DNA of 15,221 nt from JBBILG01 sp037445085 (GTDB taxonomy: Bacteria > Pseudomonadota > Gammaproteobacteria > Burkholderiales > Methylophilaceae). The translations under genes were made by a program, and so were the position numbers. The stretch covers positions 1 through 15,221 of the forward strand of contig JBBILG010000037.1 of NCBI GenBank assembly GCA_037445085.1. The letters are read 5' to 3'. Under the pieces are notes generated by a model, which saw only the letters and a list, made by a program, of their open reading frames with translations, was not told the DNA's origin and made no database searches. Shown here piece by piece: positions 9,860 to 15,221 of the stretch (position 1 is the first letter of the stretch; the number at the start of each line of letters is the position of its first letter).

Positions 9860-10157
9860 CGACATCCCCCTCCGGCAGTTGCGTGCGCCCGGTGAGCGCG
9901 TGCAGCTTGCGCAGCAGGGCCAGCGCCAGCGCGGTGGCGGCCACGGCGACGACGATGCCGGTGAGCACCATGGCGTGCGGCACCGGGTCGGGCTGGCCGC
10001 CGCGCTGGGCAAGACCGACCAGGACGAGGAAGGCACCGCTGCCCATGAGGTTGAAGGCGAGGGTGCGGCGCAGCAGGTCGGCGAGCAGCACCACCCCCGT
10101 CGCTCCCATGGCAAACAGGATGGCGCCAGCGATGGCGTAGATCATGCCACCGCTCAT
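9852..10157 (-). CDS. mnhC: Mrp antiporter subunit C (NuoK-like)
   Basis: This encodes 101 residues in three membrane segments (about 5-24, 32-50 and 63-83). MnhC is a NuoK-like small subunit of the Mrp complex. The family stretch FNLMGSGAFLVLVGLA and the turn GQPDPVPHAMVLTGIVV (usually DPVPQALVLTAIVI) are clear. The C-terminus is short and acidic (LPEGDVDD). The ATG overlaps the stop of the MnhB gene (ATGA), and the 3' end overlaps mnhD by 8 bases. The length is in the normal range for the family (100-115). Confidence 0.93.
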   Translation of the reverse strand: MSGGMIYAIAGAILFAMGATGVVLLADLLRRTLAFNLMGSGAFLVLVGLAQRGGQPDPVPHAMVLTGIVVAVAATALALALLRKLHALTGRTQLPEGDVDD

Positions 10158-10819
10158 GCGCGCCCGCCCTCTCCGTCGGTGAGCAGCAGGAACAGACCGG
10201 CCAGGATGAGGCCGAGCGACACGGTGAGGCCGGCTTCGATCAGCAGGATGAGCAGCCCGGCCCAGGCGAGCGGGTACTGCAACAGCGCATCCCCTGCCAG
10301 AAGCGGCCCCAGCGACACGGCGATGAACAGCAGCAGGCCGCCCGCCAACCCCCAGCGCAGCCAGCGGCCGGGCTGCACCCAGCCGGGCAGGAGGCCGGCG
10401 AGATGCAGCAGCACCGCCGCCGCCGCCAGCACCGCACCGGCTTGAAAGGCGCCGCCCGGGCGAAACGCGCCCGCCCACAGCAGATAGACCGCCACCATCA
10501 CCATGGCTGGCGCGGCGACCCGCGAGAGCCAGGGCAGTACCGGATCGGCGGCGCAGGCATCCGCCTCGCGCGGCTGTTTGGACACGCCGGCCGCCAGCAC
10601 GCCGAGCAAGGCCAGCAGCAGCACGGCGACTTCGAGCAGGGTGTCGTAGCCGCGGAAGTTGAGCAGCACCGCCGTCACCGGATGCCGCACGCCGCTGGCT
10701 TCGAGGTTGGCCGCCACACTGGCCGGCAGCGCCACCGGTGCCGGGCCGAGTTCCAGCATGGCGCCGACGAGGATGGCGGTGAACGCCGCCATGGCGAGGA
10801 CGACGACAAGTTGCTTCAT
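10154..10819 (-). CDS. mnhB: MbhE-MnhB fusion subunit of the Mrp antiporter
   Basis: This encodes 221 residues, longer than a plain MnhB (about 140). Residues 1-80 form an MbhE-like unit: one membrane helix, a periplasmic loop, then RHPVTAVLLNFRGYDTLLEV (45-64) and a second helix. This element normally lies at the C-terminal end of MrpA. Residues about 97-215 form the MnhB domain with four helices and the motif PGGAFQAGAV at 121-130. The C-terminus ends in LLLTDGEGGRA. The protein thus joins the last piece of MrpA to MrpB, as in fused MrpAB or as neighbouring MbhE and MbhF. It overlaps the DUF4040 gene and mnhC by 4 bases each (ATGA at both ends). Confidence 0.9.
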   Translation of the reverse strand: MKQLVVVLAMAAFTAILVGAMLELGPAPVALPASVAANLEASGVRHPVTAVLLNFRGYDTLLEVAVLLLALLGVLAAGVSKQPREADACAADPVLPWLSRVAAPAMVMVAVYLLWAGAFRPGGAFQAGAVLAAAAVLLHLAGLLPGWVQPGRWLRWGLAGGLLLFIAVSLGPLLAGDALLQYPLAWAGLLILLIEAGLTVSLGLILAGLFLLLTDGEGGRA

Positions 10820-11070
10820 GCGTCCTTTCCGCGCCGGCGCAGCGCGCCCAGCGTATCCAGCAGCAGCGCGCCGGTCAGGCCGGCGCCGATGGCCGCCTCG
10901 GCCAGGGCGATGTCGGGCGCTACGACCCGCGCCCACACCAGGGCGAGGAGCAGGCCGAAGACGATGAACAGCACCACCGCGCGATCCAGCCGCGGCATGA
11001 CCAGCGTGCGCCAGGCACTCCACAGCAGGGTGACGGCGAGCAGGATGTCCAGGGCGAGGCTGGCGTTCAT
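10816..11070 (-). CDS. DUF4040 (MbhD-like) subunit of the Mrp antiporter
   Basis: This encodes 84 residues in three hydrophobic segments (about 5-22, 31-48 and 55-77). The typical DUF4040 ending APDIALAEAAIGAGLTGALLL (51-71, normally APDVALTEAAVGAG) is unmistakable. In most Mrp systems this domain is part of the MrpA C-terminus; here, as in Mbh/Mbx and some split Mrp systems, it is its own gene. It probably helps hold the large subunits and form the cation path (family inference). The start at 11070 is chosen because it forms an ATGA overlap with mnhG; an in-frame ATG 18 bases upstream (11088) lies inside mnhG and is less likely. The stop overlaps the MbhE-MnhB start. Confidence 0.9.
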   Translation of the reverse strand: MNASLALDILLAVTLLWSAWRTLVMPRLDRAVVLFIVFGLLLALVWARVVAPDIALAEAAIGAGLTGALLLDTLGALRRRGKDA

Positions 11071-11369
11071 GGCTGCTTGTTCTCCCATGGCGCGATGCCG
11101 AGCGCGGCGGCGCGGCGGGCGATGGCATAGCCCACGCCGGCGCTGGCGGTCAGCGCCAGCGGCCAGATCAGCAGGAGTTTCAGGGCGGCGGCGAGGCTGT
11201 CCGCCTGCAGGGCAAGGCCCAGCAGAATGCAGCCCAGGCCCAGGTTGTCGGCCTTGGCCAAGGCGTGCAGGCGCGTGTAGACGTCGGGAAAGCGCAGCAG
11301 GCCGACGGTGCCGGCGAAATAGAAGAAGGCGCCGGTCAGCAGCAGCAGCGCGCTCGTCAGTTCAAGCAT
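11067..11369 (-). CDS. mnhG: Mrp antiporter subunit G
   Basis: This encodes 100 residues with three membrane segments. The family motif GLLRFPDVYTRLHALAKADN follows the first helix (about residues 22-41) and is close to the consensus GLLRFPDFYTRLHAATKADT. The ATG at 11369 is chosen because it overlaps the mnhF stop by 8 bases; an upstream in-frame ATG at 11411 would add 14 non-family residues. MnhG is needed for assembly of the Mrp complex in studied systems. The stop overlaps the DUF4040 start by 4 bases. Confidence 0.93.
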   Translation of the reverse strand: MLELTSALLLLTGAFFYFAGTVGLLRFPDVYTRLHALAKADNLGLGCILLGLALQADSLAAALKLLLIWPLALTASAGVGYAIARRAAALGIAPWENKQP

Positions 11370-11634
11370 GATCGTCTCCTCCGCTATGCCAGGCACGCCG
11401 GGCGAAGGCAACGCCGGCGATGGCCGCCAGCAGCGCCAGCGTCAGCGCCGTGTCCACCAGCCCGCCGCCACCTCCGGCATAGGCCAGCAACACGAGGATG
11501 CCGACACCGGTGCTGCCGAACAGCAAGGCCGTCAGCATGCGGTCGGCCGGGGTCGGCCCGCGTGCCGCGCGCAGTAGCGCCACCACCAGGTTGGCGAGCA
11601 GGAACAAGGCGATGGGCAGCTCCAGACCGGTCAC
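11362..11634 (-). CDS. mnhF: Mrp antiporter subunit F
   Basis: This encodes 90 residues with three membrane segments. The loop RGPTPADRMLTALLFGS (25-41) and DTALTLALLAAIAGVAFARR (61-80) match the MnhF/PhaF family. The start is a GTG at 11634-11632, overlapping the mnhE stop as GTGA, with GGAGG 9 bases upstream; no ATG is available upstream of the first helix. The frame is open further upstream but only as a shadow of mnhE. The 3' end overlaps mnhG by 8 bases. Confidence 0.92.
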   Translation of the reverse strand: MTGLELPIALFLLANLVVALLRAARGPTPADRMLTALLFGSTGVGILVLLAYAGGGGGLVDTALTLALLAAIAGVAFARRAWHSGGDDHA

Positions 11635-12104
11635 GGCGCGGCACCTCCAAACAGGTAGGCAACATGCGCCTGCAACTCGTCCGCCTCGGCGACGATGGGC
11701 AGGCGCGTATCCAGCACGTGCACGCGGAGGCGCGCATCGTCGAGCCGCACGCTCAGGGTGCCGGGCATCAGCCCCAGCGTGCCGACCATCAGCACACGCG
11801 GCGCGCCGGGCGGCAGGCGCAGCGTCAGCTCCAGCACGCCGGGGCGCAAGGCCGAGCGGCGGCGCAGCGAAAGCCACGCCACCTGCACGCCGCCCTTGAA
11901 CGAATTCCACACGAAAAAAGCGAGAAACACCGGCAGACGTGTCACGCGCACCCCCTCGTCCGCCGGCGGCAGCAGGCGCATGCTGGCCCACAGGGCCGCC
12001 GCCACGGCGACGGCGCCCAGCAGCCAGCCGTCCTGGCGGCCTTCCGCCAGAATCCACCACAGCAGTGCCATCAACCCCGCGCGCCTGACCAGCACGACCG
12101 TCAT
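11631..12104 (-). CDS. mnhE: Mrp antiporter subunit E
   Basis: This encodes 157 residues. Two or three hydrophobic segments lie in the first 80 residues (about 10-40, WWILAEGR.. and 57-80, FLAFFVWNSFKGGVQVAWL), followed by a cytoplasmic domain with the family core GTLGLMPGTLSVRLDDARLR (109-128). The length fits MnhE (about 155-165). The ATG overlaps the stop of the DUF502 gene (ATGA), so the antiporter genes appear to be translated in a chain that begins with DUF502. It precedes mnhF, an E-F-G order at the head of the cluster, as in Mbh-type modules, whereas classic mrp operons start with A and end with E-F-G. Confidence 0.93.
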   Translation of the reverse strand: MTVVLVRRAGLMALLWWILAEGRQDGWLLGAVAVAAALWASMRLLPPADEGVRVTRLPVFLAFFVWNSFKGGVQVAWLSLRRRSALRPGVLELTLRLPPGAPRVLMVGTLGLMPGTLSVRLDDARLRVHVLDTRLPIVAEADELQAHVAYLFGGAAP

Positions 12105-12790
12105 GTCTGCCGCTCCGCCGCCGCGGTGTAGCGCACCGTGTCCGGCGCGTTGGCGCCGCCGGTCATGACGAAGCTCATGGCCTCCTCCAGCGTCCAGTCG
12201 GTCTGCACCACCTGGTCGAGCGGCACGATCTCGATGTAGCCGGACGTGGGATTGGGCGCAGTAGGCACATATACGGCGGCCAGTTCGCGCCCGCTGTCGC
12301 TATCGCGCAGGATCTTGGTGACGAAGCCCACCGTCTTCATTTCCGGCGTGGGAAAACTGATCAGCACCACGCGCTGGCCGCGCGCAGGCGGCTTGCGCAG
12401 GGTGTGCAGGAAGCCCTTGGTGGCGCCGTAGATGGTCTGCACCAGCGGCAGGCGGGCAAGCAGGGATTCCGCCGCGTCGATCAGCTTGCGGCCAAATACC
12501 AGGGATGCCAGCAGACCGATGCCGTAGAGCGCGGCGAGGGTGAGCAGCACCGCCACCGCCTGCTTGAAGGAGGAATGCAGCAGCCAGCCGGCGAGGGTGT
12601 GGGAAACCGGCGCCACCAGCCCAGCCGCCGCGCGCAGCAGGGGGCGTCCGGCACTGGCCAGAATGCCGAGCAGGAAATCGAACACCAGCCAGGTCACCCA
12701 CAGCGGCGCCACGGTGAAGAAGCCGATGAGGATGTAGCGGCCGAAATGCGGCCCGCCGCCGGCGTTAGAGTCTGGCAGGGGGAGATTCAT
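12101..12790 (-). CDS. DUF502 family membrane protein
   Basis: This encodes 229 residues. Two membrane segments (about 18-45, with GFFTVAPLWVTWLVFDFLLG, and about 75-98) precede a soluble domain. Conserved DUF502 stretches are present: LPLVQTIYGATKGFLHTL (about 114-131), VVLISFPTPEMKTVGFVTK (141-159), VYVPTAPNPTSGYIEIVP (173-190) and EEAMSFVMTGG (202-212). The biochemical role of DUF502 is not known; relatives include plant COV proteins. Its stop overlaps the mnhE start in an ATGA arrangement, so it is the first gene of the antiporter operon and may aid its membrane complex (inference). The ribosome-binding site is weak and no good promoter is seen in the 66 bases to moaC, so transcription may continue from moaC. 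Confidence 0.9.
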   Translation of the reverse strand: MNLPLPDSNAGGGPHFGRYILIGFFTVAPLWVTWLVFDFLLGILASAGRPLLRAAAGLVAPVSHTLAGWLLHSSFKQAVAVLLTLAALYGIGLLASLVFGRKLIDAAESLLARLPLVQTIYGATKGFLHTLRKPPARGQRVVLISFPTPEMKTVGFVTKILRDSDSGRELAAVYVPTAPNPTSGYIEIVPLDQVVQTDWTLEEAMSFVMTGGANAPDTVRYTAAAERQT

Positions 12791-12856
12791 GGTTCTTGGT
12801 TGTTCACCTTTGCGGTGCTCGCACTACGACGCACGAGACCGCGACAAGTTCCAGAC

Positions 12857-13336
12857 TCACGCAACCGCCCGCCAGTGCCCCGACTTGCCGCCGGCCTTTT
12901 CCAGCAGGCGGATGTCGCCCAGGGTCATGCCGCGGTCCACTGCCTTGCACATGTCGTAGATGGTGAGCAGCGCCACGCTGACGGCGGTGAGTGCTTCCAT
13001 TTCCACGCCGGTGCGGCCCACGGTTTCCGCGGTGACGCTGCAATGGATGCTGGACACGGCCTCGTCCAGCGTGAATTCCACGCCCACCCGGGTGAGCGCG
13101 ACGGGGTGGCACAACGGGATCAGCTCGGCGCTGCGCTTGGCGCCCTGGATGGCGGCGATGCGCGCCACGCCGAGCACGTCGCCCTTCTTCGCGTCTCCTT
13201 GCCGCACCATCGCCAGCGTGGCGGGCTGCATGCGGATGCTGCCGGCGGCGCGCGCCACGCGGCGCGTCGCGTCCTTGCCGCCGACATCGACCATGTGCGC
13301 CTGGCCGGCGGCATCGAAATGGGTGAATTGACTCAT
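12857..13336 (-). CDS. moaC: Cyclic pyranopterin monophosphate synthase MoaC
   Basis: This encodes 159 residues, the usual length. MoaC converts the MoaA product, 3',8-cyclo-7,8-dihydro-GTP, to cyclic pyranopterin monophosphate in molybdenum cofactor synthesis in the cytoplasm. Signature stretches: AKRSAELIPLCHP (66-78, with H77), TGVEMEALTAVSVALLTIYD (109-128) and MCKAVDRGM with D128 and K131; the catalytic K147 lies in EKAGGKSG. All known active-site residues look intact. The ATG starts MSQFTHFDAAG, with the substrate-binding region MVDVGGKDATRR following. It is divergent from the M48 protease gene and shares a 65-base gap with it. No other moa or moe gene is in the window. Confidence 0.96.
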   Translation of the reverse strand: MSQFTHFDAAGQAHMVDVGGKDATRRVARAAGSIRMQPATLAMVRQGDAKKGDVLGVARIAAIQGAKRSAELIPLCHPVALTRVGVEFTLDEAVSSIHCSVTAETVGRTGVEMEALTAVSVALLTIYDMCKAVDRGMTLGDIRLLEKAGGKSGHWRAVA

Positions 13337-13365
13337 GTGCGGTGAACTCTCCGGGCAGTACCTAT

Positions 13366-13374
13366 ATCATAACA
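13366..13374 (-). promoter_or_regulatory. Candidate extended -10 promoter of moaC
   Basis: The minus strand reads TGTTATGAT, an extended -10 (TGn plus TATGAT, five of six matches to TATAAT), about 30 bases before the moaC ATG. No clear -35 is seen, as is common for extended -10 promoters. The surrounding gap is the only AT-rich spot in the region. Confidence 0.45.
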
Positions 13375-13389
13375 GGGTGAAATCGAGGA

Positions 13390-13575
13390 AGCCCTGAAGA
13401 AGTGAGCGAGCGGGACGAAGCGCAAGGCGCACGGCGCGCAGGAGGCGGGAAGACGCAGTTTCAGTGCAGGCTCGCCTGCTGTGCAGCCGATGCCGGCGCT
13501 CCATCTCACGGAGACAGGCGGGCCTTCGAGCACCGCGCAACGCCGCGATTTGCCCGCGCAGTCACTTTCTCGGGG
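13390..13575. other. Unusual leader segment, possible dispersed repeat
   Basis: This segment covers the first part of the M48 gene frame, before its signal peptide. The predicted protein here is Cys/Arg-rich, has no hydrophobic or conserved pattern and contains no in-frame ATG. A short hairpin (GCAGG, CTCG loop, CCTGC) lies near 13466-13480. The segment looks like intergenic repeat-type sequence rather than a leader peptide, but no second copy exists in this window to prove it. Confidence 0.3.
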
Positions 13576-14994
13576 CTCGCTGTATGCCTGTGCCTGTTGC
13601 TGCTGCCCATGCCTGCCGCGCTGGCCGACACCCTGCCCGAACTGGGCGATTCCTCCCAACTGGTGCTGTCGCCGCAGGACGAACGCCGCATCGCCCGGGA
13701 GATCCTGCGCGACGTGAGCGCCCACAATGCCGCGGTGGGCGACATCGAAGTGGTCGATTACCTGCAGAATCTGGGGCTGCGCCTGGCAGCGCACAGCCCG
13801 GATCCGCAACAGCGCTTCACCTTCTTCGTGGTGCGGGATGACAGCATCAACGCCTTCGCCATGCCCGGCGGCGTCATCGGCGTGCACACCGGGCTGCTGC
13901 TGGCGGCCGGCAGCGAATCGGAACTGGCCAGCGTGCTCGGCCATGAAATCGGCCACGTGGTACAGCGCCACATCGCGCGCATGCTCTCGCAGCAGAGGCA
14001 GGATGCCTGGAAATCCTGGGCGGCGATGGCATTCGCCCTGCTGGCGGCACGCTCCAACCCGCAACTGGCCAACGCCTCCATGCAGGCAGCGACCGCCGGT
14101 GCCATCCAGCGCCAGCTCGACTACACGCGCGAACACGAGCGCGAAGCCGACCGCGTCGGCCTGCAGATCCTGCACGACGCCGGCTTCGACGCGCGCGGCA
14201 TGCCGGCCTTCTTCAACCGACTGATGCGGGGTTCGCGCTTCCACGAGGGCGCGGCACCCGCCTTCCTGCGTACCCACCCGCTCACCACCGAACGCATCGC
14301 CGACGTGAGCAACCGCGTCGAGCAACTGCCCTACCGCCAGGTGTCCGACAGCGACGAATTCCATTACGTGCGCGCCAAGCTGCGTGCCGCCACCAGCAAC
14401 CCGCAGCAGGCGCTCGAGTGGTTCGAGGCAGGGCTGCGCGACCGGAAATTCGCCCGCGAAGCCGCCCAGCGCTACGGCTTGGCTCTGGCCCTGCTGCGCG
14501 TCAACGATCCCGGCCGCGCGCAGGAGGAGGTGGACTGGCTGCGTGCGCACACCGACCGCCATCCCATGCTGGAAACCCTGGCGGCGCACGTGCAGGTGGC
14601 CGCCGGTCGGCCGCAGCAGGCGGACGAGATTTTCCGCGAGGGCCTCAGGCTGTTCCCCAACCATCGCGGCCTGATCTACGGCCACGCCGAGCTGCTGCTG
14701 GCCACCAGCCATCCCGATGCCGCCATCGCGCTGGCGGATAGCCGCCATGCCGTCTATCCGGACGATGCCTACCTGTACGAACTGAAGTCCAGGGCTTACA
14801 CCCAGCAGGGCCGCAACCTGCTGCGCCATCAGGCACAGGGCGAAGCCTATTACCGGCGCTATAATCTGTCGGAAGCGGTCGGCCAGATGGAACTCGCCCT
14901 GAAGAGCGGCGACGGCGACTTCTACCAGATGTCCATTGCCGAGGCCCGTCTGCGCCAGTTGCGCCGCGAGCTGGAGGACGAGCTGAAAAAATGA
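13402..14994 (+). CDS. BepA-like M48 metalloprotease with TPR domain
   Basis: From a GTG at 13402 this encodes 530 residues. A signal peptide at about 52-75 (VTFSGLAVCLCLLLLP.., cleavage likely after ALA-75) sends it to the periplasm. The M48 domain (about 85-310) has the zinc motif HEIGH (H181, E182, H185), the third ligand E248 in EREADRVG, and THPLTTERI at 291-299, like the loop His of BepA. TPR-like helices fill about 325-520. BepA in E. coli aids assembly and quality control of outer-membrane proteins such as LptD; the same role is likely but unproven. The start is doubtful: about 50 residues before the signal peptide are odd, and GTG is the only usual start codon in the open frame upstream of the signal. 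soxY follows after 11 bases. Confidence 0.9.
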   Translation: MSERDEAQGARRAGGGKTQFQCRLACCAADAGAPSHGDRRAFEHRATPRFARAVTFSGLAVCLCLLLLPMPAALADTLPELGDSSQLVLSPQDERRIAREILRDVSAHNAAVGDIEVVDYLQNLGLRLAAHSPDPQQRFTFFVVRDDSINAFAMPGGVIGVHTGLLLAAGSESELASVLGHEIGHVVQRHIARMLSQQRQDAWKSWAAMAFALLAARSNPQLANASMQAATAGAIQRQLDYTREHEREADRVGLQILHDAGFDARGMPAFFNRLMRGSRFHEGAAPAFLRTHPLTTERIADVSNRVEQLPYRQVSDSDEFHYVRAKLRAATSNPQQALEWFEAGLRDRKFAREAAQRYGLALALLRVNDPGRAQEEVDWLRAHTDRHPMLETLAAHVQVAAGRPQQADEIFREGLRLFPNHRGLIYGHAELLLATSHPDAAIALADSRHAVYPDDAYLYELKSRAYTQQGRNLLRHQAQGEAYYRRYNLSEAVGQMELALKSGDGDFYQMSIAEARLRQLRRELEDELKK

Positions 14995-15005
14995 GGAAAC
15001 CGGAC

Positions 15006-15221
15006 ATGCAACGCAGAACGTTGCTGCAATTCGGCGGCGCGGCGGTGGCGCTGCTGGTGCTGACGCCGCTGCACGCGCTGGCGGCGCTGTGGAACAGGGC
15101 GGCGTTCGAGGCACAGAAAGTGGACGGCGCCCTGCAGAAACTGGGCATCGCCGCCGGGCAGGCCAGCACCGACATCGAGCTGGTCGCGCCGCAGGTGGCG
15201 GAAAACGGCGCCATCGTGCAG
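15006..15221 (+). CDS. soxY: Thiosulfate oxidation carrier protein SoxY (5' part)
   Basis: The first 72 codons are present; the gene runs off the window. SoxY carries the sulfur substrate on a C-terminal Cys (GGCGG, not reached here) in the periplasmic Sox multienzyme pathway, as a heterodimer with SoxZ. The N-terminus is a Tat signal: R3-R4 in QRRTLLQF, a hydrophobic stretch, and HALA as likely cleavage site. The mature start, ALWNRAAFEAQKVDGAL, and IELVAPQVAENGAIVQ (residues 57-72) match the SoxY pattern, where I-x-x-AP-x-hydrophobic-AENG is typical. The start at 15006 has AGGA 8 bases upstream; an in-frame ATG at 14991 forms an ATGA overlap with the protease gene and would add five residues. 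soxZ is expected just downstream. Confidence 0.88.
   Translation, partial: MQRRTLLQFGGAAVALLVLTPLHALAALWNRAAFEAQKVDGALQKLGIAAGQASTDIELVAPQVAENGAIVQ

Noticed and set aside
13333..15114. Long open frame on the minus strand (593 codons) opposite the M48 protease
   Set aside because: It is the antisense shadow of a clearly conserved metalloprotease in GC-rich DNA; its translation is low-complexity with no family motifs.

Overview
This is a GC-rich window with dense coding and long shadow frames, typical of a proteobacterium. At the right edge begins soxY, the thiosulfate-carrier protein of the Sox pathway. Together with a TonB/ExbBD system, a BepA-like M48 protease and MoaC, it points to a Gram-negative, probably thiosulfate-oxidising (chemolithotrophic) beta- or gammaproteobacterium. 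The lineage is inference; no rRNA, tRNA or phage or transposon gene is visible.

Layout. (1) Positions 1-534, plus strand: the last codons of an unrecognised gene, overlapped by a small membrane-anchored PepSY-domain protein, then a strong hairpin terminator. (2) Positions 604-2487, minus strand: exbB-exbD-tonB, the energy-transducing complex of the inner membrane. (3) Positions 2589-6810, minus strand: a three-gene signalling operon whose genes overlap by 1-4 bases. It encodes a triple-PAS hybrid-less histidine kinase, a REC-HD-GYP protein (cyclic-di-GMP phosphodiesterase family) and a REC-PP2C (SpoIIE) phosphatase. The kinase's best start codon lies in a different frame from its body; the two frames meet at a 9-A/7-G homopolymer, so the gene may be phase-variable, decoded by slippage, or carry a sequencing error. 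(4) Positions 6909-12790, minus strand: a nine-gene chain in which every junction overlaps by 4 or 8 bases. It consists of a DUF502 membrane protein, then mnhE, mnhF, mnhG, a stand-alone DUF4040 (MbhD-like) subunit, an MbhE-MnhB fusion, mnhC, mnhD and a second large antiporter-like subunit. This is an Mrp cation/proton antiporter whose MrpA is split up, in an order recalling the membrane module of archaeal Mbh/Mbx complexes. (5) Positions 12857-13336, minus strand: moaC of molybdenum cofactor synthesis. (6) Positions 13402-15221, plus strand: a secreted BepA-like M48 metalloprotease with TPRs, then the start of soxY with a Tat signal.

How they may work together (inference): the Mrp complex would couple Na+ and proton gradients across the inner membrane, and TonB-ExbBD would spend proton motive force on outer-membrane uptake. 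The kinase operon would link a possible flavin/redox PAS input to cyclic-di-GMP and to a partner-switching phosphatase output. MoaC (Moco, needed by enzymes such as sulfite dehydrogenase SoxCD/SorAB) and SoxY fit sulfur oxidation. There is no gene-free stretch longer than about 100 bases.
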